64,000 nt of DNA from Prochlorococcus sp. AG-402-N10 (GCA_003216465.1 QCIU01000007.1:1-64000); one strand, 5' to 3'; positions 19,351-27,956 are shown, numbered from the stretch's first letter. The notes: generated from the letters alone by a model not told the origin. A program made the numbers and translations.

Positions 19351-20052
19351 TCATTTATGTAATATTAATATTCCCATTTGATTCCAAAAAACAGTTCTAT
19401 ATTCCACATTTTTAAAACCTACACTCAAAGCAATTTGGCAAAGTTTATTCCCATCTGGAAAATTTTTTATACTTTTTTCAATATAAGAATACTCTTCGCT
19501 TAATTTAAATATTTTTGAAATTGGCACAACAATAAATCTTAAATATATTTTTTGAAATATATCCGCCATCGAATAAAATTTGGAATGATTAAAGTCTAGA
19601 AAACCAGCTCTTCCGCGATCACTTAACAGCCTAAAAACCTTTTTTAGGCCTTCTTCAACATTCACTAGATTTCTTAAACCATAAGACATACAAATTCCGT
19701 CATATTTTCTCAAATTTTCATCAATTTCAAAAATATCTTTCATCTCCCAAGCTATACATTTATTTTTAATCGATTTCGATTTTTTCATAGCAATATTTAA
19801 AATTTCTTTTGCACTATCTATTCCCATAACCTTTCCGTTAGGACTGACTTTTTTTAAAATTAAAAATGATAAATCTCCAGTTCCACAGCATAAATCAGCC
19901 CAGTTCTCTCCATCAATTGGTTTTAATAAATCAACTAATTTCTTTTTCCAAGATTTGTGCAAACCTAAACTAAACAAATTATTTAAAAAATCATAACTAA
20001 AAGAAATTTTATTAAAAATAGTTTTGACTTCATTAATTTTTTTATGTCGCAT
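19351..20052 (-). CDS. menG: Demethylphylloquinone/demethylmenaquinone methyltransferase (UbiE/MenG family)
   Basis: 233-residue SAM-dependent methyltransferase. The N-terminal motif FNKISFSYDFLNNLFSLGLH and the SAM site WADLCCGTGDL (51-61) are characteristic of UbiE/MenG. In cyanobacteria it performs the last methylation to phylloquinone, the photosystem I cofactor. The C-terminal motif SYIEKSIKNFPDG is also family-typical. It lies 44 bp downstream of hisF on the same strand and converges on the DUF721 gene. Confidence 0.9.
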   Translation of the reverse strand: MRHKKINEVKTIFNKISFSYDFLNNLFSLGLHKSWKKKLVDLLKPIDGENWADLCCGTGDLSFLILKKVSPNGKVMGIDSAKEILNIAMKKSKSIKNKCIAWEMKDIFEIDENLRKYDGICMSYGLRNLVNVEEGLKKVFRLLSDRGRAGFLDFNHSKFYSMADIFQKIYLRFIVVPISKIFKLSEEYSYIEKSIKNFPDGNKLCQIALSVGFKNVEYRTVFWNQMGILILHK

Positions 20053-20096
20053 ATTTAAATATTATTAATATTTATAATTAAGAGTAAATTATTTTT

Positions 20097-20867
20097 TTAT
20101 TCATTAGGTCTAATTGGTAGTTTCTTGTCAATAAGAAAAGATTTTATTTCCTCTACAGAGAGTTTTTTGTCATGAAGCAAAGAGGCCAAAAGGGCTGCGG
20201 ACGCTTTACCTTGAGTAAAAACATCATAAATATCTTCTAAGCAGCCTGCTCCTCCAGAAGCTATCACAGGAATATTAACTGCATTAGCAACTGTTTTAGT
20301 CAATAATAAGTCATATCCATTTTGTGTCCCATCACTATCCATTGAAGTTAATAAAATTTCTCCGGCACCTAATTCTTCAACTTTTTTTGCCCAACTTATC
20401 ACATCTAAACCAGTATTCTCTCTACCCCCCTTAATATATACATCCCATTCATTAAATTTATTAAGTTTTTTTCTTGCATCAATTGCTATCACAATACATT
20501 GTGTTCCAAAATTTTCAGAGCTTTTGGAAATTATTCCTGGATTTTTAACTGCAGAAGAATTCAAACTTACTTTATCTGCTCCTGCTCTTAAAAGATCATT
20601 AATTGAATTAATTGAATTTATTCCCCCACCAACGGTGAAAGGGATTTTTACTGATTTCGCAGTTCTTGAAACAAGATCAACTAAGGTTTTTCTATTTTCT
20701 ACGCTTGCCCTAATATCTAAAAATACTAATTCGTCAGCCCCCGCATCCGAGTATAAACAAGCCAGTTCGACAGGATCACCAGAGTCTCTAAGGTTTACAA
20801 AATTAACACCTTTAACTACCCTACCATTAGCAACATCTAAACAAGGAATTAAACGAAGAGCTACCAT
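20097..20867 (-). CDS. hisF: Imidazole glycerol phosphate synthase, cyclase subunit
   Basis: 256-residue TIM barrel that, with HisH, forms imidazole glycerol phosphate and AICAR in histidine biosynthesis. The catalytic aspartates D11 ([13 protein letters not shown]) and D130 (IVIAIDARK) are visible, as are the phosphate loops VGGGI near 79 and IASGGAG near 221. Length is typical. The partner hisH is not in the window. menG lies downstream. Confidence 0.95.
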   Translation of the reverse strand: MVALRLIPCLDVANGRVVKGVNFVNLRDSGDPVELACLYSDAGADELVFLDIRASVENRKTLVDLVSRTAKSVKIPFTVGGGINSINSINDLLRAGADKVSLNSSAVKNPGIISKSSENFGTQCIVIAIDARKKLNKFNEWDVYIKGGRENTGLDVISWAKKVEELGAGEILLTSMDSDGTQNGYDLLLTKTVANAVNIPVIASGGAGCLEDIYDVFTQGKASAALLASLLHDKKLSVEEIKSFLIDKKLPIRPNE

Positions 20868-20926
20868 TTTTAAAAAAATTGTCCAAAGACTGTTAATCTT
20901 GCATAATAGCTCCCATTTTACCCTTT

Positions 20927-21151
20927 ATGGCTGAAACAAAATTATTACCAAAAATTGGTAGTAAAGTTAAAATTAACATTAACAAGGTTAAAGATAGATT
21001 ACCTGCAAAGTTAATTGATCAAATATCATCAAACCCTAGAGTTATAACAACTGGTTATAAGATGACTGATGGTAGAAGTATTGGTATTACTGTTAGATTG
21101 CAAAATGGACAAGAAAATTGGTTTTTCCCTGAAGAAATTGAGAAAGGATAA
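20927..21151 (+). CDS. DUF2862 small protein
   Basis: 74-residue protein resembling cyanobacterial DUF2862: a short SH3-like beta fold is suggested by IGSKVKININKVKDRLPAKL, GYKMTDGRSIGITVRLQNG and the end WFFPEEIE. No catalytic motif is seen and function is unknown. It lies 9 bp upstream of chlG on the same strand. Cotranscription with chlorophyll synthase may hint at a thylakoid-related role, but this is only context. Confidence 0.75.
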   Translation: MAETKLLPKIGSKVKININKVKDRLPAKLIDQISSNPRVITTGYKMTDGRSIGITVRLQNGQENWFFPEEIEKG

Positions 21152-21160
21152 GTATCTAAA

Positions 21161-22108
21161 GTGAATGATCCGAAACAATTATTGGGAATAAAAGGAGCTT
21201 CAGAGACTTCAAGTATATGGAAACTACGTATACAATTAATGAAGCCAATTACATGGATACCTTTGATATGGGGGGTGATTTGTGGAGCCGCTGCAAGCGG
21301 AAACTTTCAGTGGACTGTAAGTAACGTTTTAGCCTCCTTAGCATGTATGCTTATGAGCGGTCCACTTCTTGCAGGTTATACCCAAACTATTAATGATTTT
21401 TTTGATAGAGAAATTGATGCTATTAATGAGCCTAATAGACCTATCCCCTCTGGGAAAATTTCAATTAAAGAAGTTAAGATGCAAATCTGGGTATTACTTA
21501 TTTCTGGGTTAGTCGTTTCTTTTTTGTTAGATTTGTATGCAAAACATAGTTTTCCTTCTTTGTTCCTTCTAGCTTTAGGTGGATCATTCGTAAGTTATAT
21601 TTATTCTGCTCCACCATTAAAATTGAAGCAAAATGGATGGTTGGGAAATTATGCTTTAGGGGCATCATATATAGCTCTACCATGGTGGGCGGGACAAGCT
21701 TTGTTTGGGAAATTGACAGTTGTTACTGCATTATTAACTCTTGCTTATAGTCTCTCAGGACTAGGTATAGCAGTTATAAATGATTTCAAAAGTGTTGAAG
21801 GAGATTCAAAACTTGGATTAAATTCGTTGCCTGTAATATTTGGGATTAAAAATGCTAGTCGAATAAGTGCTGGACTTATAGATATTTTTCAATTGTCAAT
21901 GGTTGTCGTGTTAATTGTTATTGGTCAACATTTAGCATCAGTAATTTTAGTTTTATTAGTAATTCCTCAAATAACATTTCAAGATATGTGGTTACTAAGA
22001 GATCCGTTAAAATTTGATGTCAAATACCAAGCCAGTGCACAACCGTTTTTAATAACTGGAATGTTAGTAACAGCTTTAGCAATTGGACATAGTTTTTTAG
22101 TAGCTTAA
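21161..22108 (+). CDS. chlG: Chlorophyll synthase
   Basis: 315-residue UbiA-superfamily membrane prenyltransferase that esterifies chlorophyllide with phytyl (or geranylgeranyl) diphosphate. The first Asp-rich motif N78-x3-D82-x3-D86 is followed by PNRPIPSGKIS. The second motif INDFKSVEGDSKLGLNSLPV is the ChlG hallmark. About eight helices. The start is GTG at 21161 (MNDPKQLLGIKG). In Prochlorococcus it must act on divinyl chlorophyllides. The penicillin-binding-protein gene starts 1 bp after its stop. Confidence 0.96.
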   Translation: MNDPKQLLGIKGASETSSIWKLRIQLMKPITWIPLIWGVICGAAASGNFQWTVSNVLASLACMLMSGPLLAGYTQTINDFFDREIDAINEPNRPIPSGKISIKEVKMQIWVLLISGLVVSFLLDLYAKHSFPSLFLLALGGSFVSYIYSAPPLKLKQNGWLGNYALGASYIALPWWAGQALFGKLTVVTALLTLAYSLSGLGIAVINDFKSVEGDSKLGLNSLPVIFGIKNASRISAGLIDIFQLSMVVVLIVIGQHLASVILVLLVIPQITFQDMWLLRDPLKFDVKYQASAQPFLITGMLVTALAIGHSFLVA

Positions 22109-22109
22109 A

Positions 22110-23876
22110 GTGAATGGAATAAAATACAAATATTTTATTTTTCCACCCTCAATTATAATTTTCCTTGTCTTTATTTTTCCTATACTCAATTTAATAAGGA
22201 TAAGTTTAAAATTTGATCCACTTACAATTAATAATTCAAAATCTATAGCCTATTCTTATGAAATATTATCTAGTGATAATAAAATATTAAGCAAGTTAAG
22301 TCGAAAATTTGATATTACAGATAATACAAATAAAATACCCCTTTACCTTAAGTATTCTTTTATCTCTGGAGAAGACAAAAGATTTTTTTACCACAATGGA
22401 ATCGACTTAATAGGGTTATCAAGAGCCTTTTTAAATAACATTAGAAGTGGCTACTTGAAAGAAGGAGGAAGCACAATTACGCAGCAAGTAGCGAGATTAA
22501 TTTTTTTAAATAATGAATTAAGTTTTCAAAGAAAAATTAAAGAAGTAATAATATCCTTATTACTAGATTTGAAATACAGTAAGAATCAAATTTTAAAATT
22601 ATATTTAAATAATATTTACTTAGGTTCAGGTGCCTATGGAGTAAATGAGGCCTCCCAAGTTTATTTTGGGAAACTTATAACCGAATTAACATTATCTGAG
22701 ATTGCCTTAATAGCGGGATTAGCTCCTGCCCCTTCAATTTATTCGCCTTATGTAAATATGGATTTAGCTATTAAACAAAGAAATAAGATTTTGAAATCTA
22801 TGTATATTGATGGCCACATATCATTAGCTGATAAAAATACAGCTCTTAAGGAAAAAGTTCAATTAAATTATCAAAAAGATAATAAAGATTTAAAAGATAA
22901 AGTACTTTTGGATTACATTCTGTACGAAGCAAATAACAAAATTAAAGATCTTAAAAGTTATAAGTTTTTAAGAATTAAATCAAGTATCAACAAAAATTGG
23001 CAGGTAATAGGACAGCAAATTTCAAAGGATATAGGTCCTAATAATATTGAAGTAGCTTTATTATCAGTTGAATCCAATTCGGGTTTAATTAGAACAATGA
23101 TCACCGGCAAAAATTCATCAATAAACGAATTCAATAGAGTTACTTTAGCAGTAAGACCTTTAGGGTCAACTTTTAAAATTATTCCTTATGCAGCAGCATT
23201 AATAGAAGGAATAAAGTTAAATAATAAATTCGAGGATTTACCTAATTGCTGGGAAAATTATTGTCCAAAGAATTTTTCTGAAACCTATTTAGGTAATATA
23301 TCTTTAATTGAATCTTTTAAAACTTCTTCTAATATAGTTCCATTAAAAATTGCTAATGATATAGGCCTTAAAAAGATTATAAATTTAGCTAATTTATTTG
23401 GCCTGGGATATGAACAAAAACTTGAAGAATTTCTACCATTAGCTATTGGCTCTTATGGAGATAACCTTCTAAGTATTACCAACGCCTATGCAGTTTTGAA
23501 TAGCAATGGAAATCTATATAAGCCTAGCGTGATTGAAAGAATAGAATCAAAAAATGATGAGTTAATTTGGGAAAACAAATTAATTTTTAAGAAAATTTTA
23601 TCTCCCAAAGTAAACAAAAATTTAAATAAACTACTTGAAAAATCAGTCTCTGAAGGGACTTCAATAGCAGCATCAATTAAAGGTAAAAGAATATATGGCA
23701 AAACAGGAACTTCAGATGGAAATAGAGATCTATGGTTTATTGGTTCAATTGATAATCTAACTACTGGAGTTTGGATAGGTTTTGATGAAAATAAAAAATC
23801 TAACTTGTCCAGTGGTAATGCAGCTTATTTTTGGAAAAAATTTATAACTAAAATATTTGATTTAAAAATTGAGTAA
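22110..23876 (+). CDS. Class A penicillin-binding protein (transglycosylase/transpeptidase)
   Basis: 588-residue bifunctional peptidoglycan synthase. One N-terminal membrane anchor spans about 7-30. The GT51 domain shows catalytic E88 in SGEDKRFFYHNGID and GGSTITQQVARL (119-130). The transpeptidase domain shows S353-T-F-K356, the S405-x-N407 motif and KTG at 531-533. All active-site motifs are intact. It is shorter than E. coli PBP1a and closest in plan to compact cyanobacterial PBP1-type enzymes. GTG start at 22110, tight behind chlG. Confidence 0.9.
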   Translation: MNGIKYKYFIFPPSIIIFLVFIFPILNLIRISLKFDPLTINNSKSIAYSYEILSSDNKILSKLSRKFDITDNTNKIPLYLKYSFISGEDKRFFYHNGIDLIGLSRAFLNNIRSGYLKEGGSTITQQVARLIFLNNELSFQRKIKEVIISLLLDLKYSKNQILKLYLNNIYLGSGAYGVNEASQVYFGKLITELTLSEIALIAGLAPAPSIYSPYVNMDLAIKQRNKILKSMYIDGHISLADKNTALKEKVQLNYQKDNKDLKDKVLLDYILYEANNKIKDLKSYKFLRIKSSINKNWQVIGQQISKDIGPNNIEVALLSVESNSGLIRTMITGKNSSINEFNRVTLAVRPLGSTFKIIPYAAALIEGIKLNNKFEDLPNCWENYCPKNFSETYLGNISLIESFKTSSNIVPLKIANDIGLKKIINLANLFGLGYEQKLEEFLPLAIGSYGDNLLSITNAYAVLNSNGNLYKPSVIERIESKNDELIWENKLIFKKILSPKVNKNLNKLLEKSVSEGTSIAASIKGKRIYGKTGTSDGNRDLWFIGSIDNLTTGVWIGFDENKKSNLSSGNAAYFWKKFITKIFDLKIE

Positions 23877-23886
23877 TTAAAACGTT

Positions 23887-25200
23887 TTATTTATAAGAAA
23901 TTTTTGCTGCATAAAATCCATCTCCAGGCTTATCAAATCTTGGCAATATTTGTCTCTCAAAATCTAATTTTAATTCTTTTTTTTTGGTCAAAAATCTTTC
24001 AATTAATAAGTTATTCTCTTCAGGACAGATTGTACAAGTTGAATAAACTAAAGTTCCATTTTTTTTTAAAAGAGGAGTAAGATATTCTAATAATCTTTCC
24101 TGTAAAATAATTAATTGATTTATTTTATCTTTACTCAAAGACCATCTTATATCAGGATTTCTTGCAAAGGTTCCAATACCCGAACAAGGAGCATCAATTA
24201 AAATTTTATCAAAATAAGATATAAAATTAGGATTAATATCAATCAAATTTGTAGCATCTGCTTTAAAAGTTTTAACACTTTTTATATTTAATCTTTCTAA
24301 ATTTGATTGTAGTATTTTTAATCTTTTTTCTGATCTATCTACAGCTAGGATTTCAGCATTATCATATGATAATGCGGCTAAATGAGTTGTTTTAATCCCA
24401 GGAGCAGCACAAGCATCCAAAATTTTTTCCCCTTTCATCGGATTCAATAGAGGAGCAACCCACTGAGAAGATCGATCTTGCACTACCCACATGCCATCTT
24501 TATAACCTGGAAGATTTTTTACAGATCTTGGATTCGAATTTAAAGCGACCCCATTATTTAATTGATTGATTGGGGATGCATCAATATTGCATTCATTAAG
24601 TTCTTTAATGAATTTATTTAAATCAGTTTTCAGAGAATTGACTCGTAAATCAATTGAAGGTTTTTTATTAAATGCCTTAACAATATGTTTAGTTTCTTTT
24701 ATTCCTGCCCAATTTACAATTTCATTTACAAGCCATAATGGCAATGATTCTAGGCAAGACAACCTCTCTATCTCGTTAGAGGATATTTTTGGTAGGTTTT
24801 CTTTTGCTATATTTCTAACAGTATTTCTTAAAATTGCGTTTACAGTCCCAGCCAAACCTTTTAAATCAGTTCTATTTGCTACTTCTACTGTGGAGGAAAT
24901 AGCCGCAGAAAAAGGTATTTTATCCATTTTTAATAATTGATATAAACCAACATGTAACAACCATCTTAATTTTGGCGGTTGCTTTTGATGGGCTATTTTT
25001 GATATATGATCTATCCAAAGGTCAAGAAACTTTCTATATCTTATACATCCAAAAGATAATTCAGTTATGAAGGCTATGTCTAAAGAATTAAACTCATAAT
25101 TTTTTAGTACTTTTTCTAGTGCATTATCTGAATAGATGCCAGAACTTACCTTTAATAGAATTTCCCACGATGCTTTTCTTTGAAGGTATCCTTTTGCCAA
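23887..25200 (-). CDS. rsmB: 16S rRNA m5C967 methyltransferase (RsmB/Sun)
   Basis: 437-residue SAM-dependent RNA cytosine-5 methyltransferase. The N-terminal 150 residues are the NusB-like RNA-binding domain. The SAM site is LDACAAPGIKTTHLA (about 260-275), with DAPCSGIGTFARNPDIRW and the nucleophile-bearing STCTICPEEN near 390. The start is TTG at 25200. It converges on the PBP gene with 10 bp between stops. Length is typical for the family. Confidence 0.93.
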   Translation of the reverse strand: MAKGYLQRKASWEILLKVSSGIYSDNALEKVLKNYEFNSLDIAFITELSFGCIRYRKFLDLWIDHISKIAHQKQPPKLRWLLHVGLYQLLKMDKIPFSAAISSTVEVANRTDLKGLAGTVNAILRNTVRNIAKENLPKISSNEIERLSCLESLPLWLVNEIVNWAGIKETKHIVKAFNKKPSIDLRVNSLKTDLNKFIKELNECNIDASPINQLNNGVALNSNPRSVKNLPGYKDGMWVVQDRSSQWVAPLLNPMKGEKILDACAAPGIKTTHLAALSYDNAEILAVDRSEKRLKILQSNLERLNIKSVKTFKADATNLIDINPNFISYFDKILIDAPCSGIGTFARNPDIRWSLSKDKINQLIILQERLLEYLTPLLKKNGTLVYSTCTICPEENNLLIERFLTKKKELKLDFERQILPRFDKPGDGFYAAKISYK

Positions 25201-25259
25201 AGTATTAAAAAGTTATTTTGGAATATATGCTAAATATACTTATATTAGGAATTTTGAGC

Positions 25260-25391
25260 TTAACTATTAATTGAAGTATTAAGCCAAATAAAACCCAGAA
25301 TAGTAACTAGGGTTAAGTTGAATCCCAAAAATAAGTAGATGTTCATAGAGTGAATTTTTTCATTAGAGAATGATTTATTATTTTTATTCAT
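25260..25391 (-). CDS. Small predicted membrane protein (43 residues)
   Basis: An ATG-initiated 43-codon frame (complement of 25389-25391 to TAA at 25260) encodes a polar N-terminus (MNKNNKSFSNEKIHSMN) and one membrane segment, about residues 18-38 (IYLFLGFNLTLVTILGFIWL). The size and plan match the small single-helix proteins common in photosynthetic and respiratory complexes, but it does not look like any Psb, Psa or Pet miniprotein I know. It lies upstream of rsmB on the same strand. Coding status rests on the clean hydrophobic segment only. Confidence 0.4.
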   Translation of the reverse strand: MNKNNKSFSNEKIHSMNIYLFLGFNLTLVTILGFIWLNTSINS

Positions 25392-25453
25392 AAATAAGAA
25401 GGATAAAAATTTTTTTCAGTTAAACGACAGGTAATTTTTATTTTTAAAGATTC

Positions 25454-25459
25454 TATAAT
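25454..25459 (+). promoter_or_regulatory. Possible -10 element in the 25.4 kb gap
   Basis: A perfect TATAAT lies about 7-8 bp before a plausible transcription start near 25466. No strong -35 is seen at normal spacing, which is common for Prochlorococcus promoters. It would drive rightward transcription of the candidate small RNA. Confidence 0.3.
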
Positions 25460-25465
25460 ACATTT

Positions 25466-25598
25466 AAATTTCAGTGCAAATGATTTTTCTAATTTACAGA
25501 ATATTGAATTTTGGTTTCTTATCCAATCCATTTAAGGAAGGATATTATCATCACTATATTGGAGTATAAAAATTAGTTCCCTTCCTCCGATTTTTTTA
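25466..25598 (+). ncRNA. Candidate small RNA or leader with terminator-like end
   Basis: The 500-bp gap between rsmB and the photolyase gene otherwise holds only the 43-codon ORF. On the plus strand TATAAT (25454-25459) is followed about 130 bp later by AGGAAGG (25535-25541) pairing with CCTTCCT (25580-25586) and a T run at 25591-25597, which looks like a large-loop Rho-independent terminator. Between them lies a 29-codon ORF (25480-25569) without a clear ribosome-binding site. It matches no RNA family I recognise. Confidence 0.25.
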
Positions 25599-25702
25599 TT
25601 CAAAATTTATATCCCAATCAAAATAACACTTATTAGTAATATTTCATATTAATATAAGGTTATCTTAAGTTTTTAAAATTAGTTACTTTCTTAAATATTT
25701 AT

Positions 25703-27193
25703 TTAATAAAGATTACTAATAAATCGCTCAGCTATTTTTAGATGACCGTTTAATTTTTCTGTACTCATTTTATCTAGATTCCTTGTTAACATTGCTAGTC
25801 TGTATTGTTTTCGAAAATAAGTTTCATTATCTTTTATAAATTTCCAAAATAAACCATCCCATATTAAACACCAAGGACCACTTTTATAATCAGACATTTT
25901 TTTAACATAGTTTGAGCTAGAAATATAGGGTTTTGTTGAAAAGATACCCCCATCACTAAACTGACTCATTCCATAAATATTTGGAACCATTACCCAATCA
26001 TAAGAATCTATAAACATTTCCATAAACCATTTATAAACCTGATCAGGATGTATCCGACATAGAAGCATAAAATTACCAATAACCATAAGTCTCTCGATAT
26101 GATGGCAATAACCGTATTTAATAATATTATTAATCACGCTATCTACTGGCACGATTCCTGTAGTTCCTTTATAAAAAGATTCAGGCATTGGCTTATTTTC
26201 AAAATTCCAAAAATTGGTAGTTCGCATTTTTGTACCGTATTTTTCATAAACCAGACATATAAATTCTCTCCATCCAATAATTTGCCGTATAAAACCTTCT
26301 AAAGAGTTAATTGGAACTTTGTTTTTTTCACCATAAGCTAATGCTTGATTTATAACTTCATTTGCATTTAATAAACCACTATTTAAAAGAGGGGAAAGTA
26401 AACTGTGCCACAAAAAAACTTTTTCTTTACCAATTGCATCTTCATAATCTCCAAATAAAAATATTTTATTTTTTAAGAAATCATGAAGCCATTTATCTGC
26501 TTCTTGGAAAGTAGTTGGATATATAAAATAATTACTTTCACCTATGCAATCAATATTAAAATCCGAAATTATCTTTTCAGCCTGAATAACAAACTCATTT
26601 TTTGGTATTTTCGGGATTTTAGGAATATTTATAGTCTTAGGTAATTTCTTTCTATTTAATTCATCAAAACTCCATTTACCTTCTTGAGGTGATCCATCAG
26701 GATTAACTAATATATTTAGACTTCTTCTTTGGTTCGAATAAAATCCACTCATCAAAGGTTTTTTTGTATTTGATTTAAAAGACTCTCTTAAGTCTTCATT
26801 AGTAATAAACATTGGAGATTTAAACACTTTTAATTTAAGATTATTAGCGTCAACAAATTTATTTATCCTCTTCATAATTAGAAAATCATGAGGATTAATG
26901 ATATTTATCTTTTGATATTTTGCTTCTAAGTGTCTTGATAAATAATCAATTGTGGAAAAATTATTTTTATTATCTATGTAAAAAACTTTATGTCCTGAAT
27001 TTTCTAGATATTTTTTATATGCGAGCATCGAGGCCTTATGAAAAATTAATTTGTTCTTGTGATTAATTAACTTATGAAATTTATCATTACCAAAAAATAA
27101 TGAATCCTCTATCATCAAAATTTCGCAATCTAATTTTAAGATTGGACTATCTCTAAATAGTTGATTTGGGAAAATGATTGATATTTGATTCAT
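25703..27193 (-). CDS. FeS-BCP-type cryptochrome/photolyase-related protein with degraded Fe-S site
   Basis: 496-residue member of the deoxyribodipyrimidine photolyase-related family (prokaryotic 6-4 photolyase/PhrB/CryB group). The N-terminal Rossmann domain begins ISIIFPNQLF. The FAD-domain hallmarks are IIGWRE (305-310), HHIERLMVIGNF (364-375), DWVMVPNIYGMSQFSDGG (399-416) and KMSDY (432-436). Family members carry four Fe-S ligand cysteines. Here only C442 fits the last one: the stretch after MSDY is shortened (KSGPWC) and lacks the CxxC pair, and no Cys is seen where the first ligand is expected (about 347-352). Repair or photoreceptor activity without the cluster is untested. It directly follows the DUF2256 gene. 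Confidence 0.85.
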   Translation of the reverse strand: MNQISIIFPNQLFRDSPILKLDCEILMIEDSLFFGNDKFHKLINHKNKLIFHKASMLAYKKYLENSGHKVFYIDNKNNFSTIDYLSRHLEAKYQKINIINPHDFLIMKRINKFVDANNLKLKVFKSPMFITNEDLRESFKSNTKKPLMSGFYSNQRRSLNILVNPDGSPQEGKWSFDELNRKKLPKTINIPKIPKIPKNEFVIQAEKIISDFNIDCIGESNYFIYPTTFQEADKWLHDFLKNKIFLFGDYEDAIGKEKVFLWHSLLSPLLNSGLLNANEVINQALAYGEKNKVPINSLEGFIRQIIGWREFICLVYEKYGTKMRTTNFWNFENKPMPESFYKGTTGIVPVDSVINNIIKYGYCHHIERLMVIGNFMLLCRIHPDQVYKWFMEMFIDSYDWVMVPNIYGMSQFSDGGIFSTKPYISSSNYVKKMSDYKSGPWCLIWDGLFWKFIKDNETYFRKQYRLAMLTRNLDKMSTEKLNGHLKIAERFISNLY

Positions 27194-27195
27194 AT

Positions 27196-27321
27196 CTATG
27201 ACTTTCTATTTCTGCATCTATTCGAGCAATATTTAACTTCGCTCCAACAATCTTTCCATTTTTTGCGCCAATTAAATGGTCTATTACAAACAGGGCATAT
27301 CTTACTTGGTAAATTTTTCAA
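27196..27321 (-). CDS. DUF2256 cysteine-rich miniprotein
   Basis: 41-residue ORF from a TTG at complement 27319-27321 to TAG at 27196. It carries CPVC (C9, C12), a Trp/Lys-rich core ([11 protein letters not shown]25) and YCSNRC (C32, C36), the DUF2256 pattern of a small zinc- or metal-binding knuckle. It is 2 bp from the photolyase ATG and 3 bp from the TIGR03643 stop, so translation is probably coupled. An in-frame stop just upstream of ATT-TTG rules out an ATG start. DUF2256 genes are often found next to this photolyase family, which supports the call. Confidence 0.8.
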   Translation of the reverse strand: MKNLPSKICPVCNRPFNWRKKWKDCWSEVKYCSNRCRNRKS

Positions 27322-27324
27322 AAT

Positions 27325-27561
27325 TTATAATTTTCTTGTATGAGTAGATTTAAATCTAGTCGAATCTGTAAGTTTCATATGTTTCGTCTTTCTCCCTGAA
27401 ACTCTTTTTCTCCAAACTTTGAATGATTTTGGCTTAAGATTATTTCTCATGATTTTGATAGCATCATCTTCCTTTAAACCAAATTGGTGTTCAATCGCTT
27501 CAAAAGGTGTTCTGTCTTCCCAACACATCTCAATAACTCTATCTATATCAATAATTTCCAT
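27325..27561 (-). CDS. TIGR03643 family protein
   Basis: 78-residue basic protein. The conserved N-terminal block IDRVIEMCWEDRTPFEAIEHQFGL, then EDDAIKIMRNNLKPKSFKVWRKRVSGRKTKH, matches the TIGR03643 (DUF2805) family of unknown function. The first half looks like a helix-turn-helix and the second half is strongly basic, so nucleic-acid binding is plausible but not shown. It lies inside the photolyase cluster, 2 bp after the DUF393 gene and 3 bp before DUF2256. Confidence 0.82.
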   Translation of the reverse strand: MEIIDIDRVIEMCWEDRTPFEAIEHQFGLKEDDAIKIMRNNLKPKSFKVWRKRVSGRKTKHMKLTDSTRFKSTHTRKL

Positions 27562-27563
27562 AT

Positions 27564-27956
27564 TTATTGCTTACATTCAGAGGTGCAAAGTTTTTCAATA
27601 TTCGATCTGCCGGTAATTTTAAGTCTATTTTTTGCCCAATATTGGTAAAATATTTTTAGAACTGGAGCTAGAATTTTAATTTTCAAAGGATAGTAAATCC
27701 ATCCTAGTCCTATTAACTCGTATGCATAAGCTAATACGTCTAGCCCTTTGATAATAACTCCATTTTCAGAAATCCCATGAAGATTTGACATTGCTTCTGA
27801 ATATGAAATATCCCTATACATACTAGGTTTATAACCATCGTCATTGATATCTACAAAGTTAATTCTATTCAACAAGTCCTTCTTTTTTAAGAAATTAGTT
27901 TCTCTAACACATAAAGGACAACCACCATCAAATAAAAAATTAAATTTATCTTTCAT
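27564..27956 (-). CDS. DCC-family (DUF393) thiol-disulfide oxidoreductase-like protein
   Basis: 130-residue protein with the family start FLFDGGCPLCVRE (D10, C13, C16), a thioredoxin-fold redox-like motif. The rest (SYSEAMSNLHGISENGVIIKG and VLAYAYELIGLGWIYYPLKI) is typical of DUF393. Its thiol partner is unknown. It is the first gene of the four-gene photolyase cluster; about 220 bp of non-coding DNA lie upstream. In that setting it may keep a partner reduced, which is inference. Confidence 0.82.
   Translation of the reverse strand: MKDKFNFLFDGGCPLCVRETNFLKKKDLLNRINFVDINDDGYKPSMYRDISYSEAMSNLHGISENGVIIKGLDVLAYAYELIGLGWIYYPLKIKILAPVLKIFYQYWAKNRLKITGRSNIEKLCTSECKQ

Noticed and set aside
24566-24940. 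124-codon plus-strand frame
   Set aside because: Antisense to rsmB; long only because of the codon bias of the real gene.
25480-25569. 29-codon ORF as a protein gene
   Set aside because: No ribosome-binding site, odd composition and too short to support alone; kept only as part of a candidate transcript.
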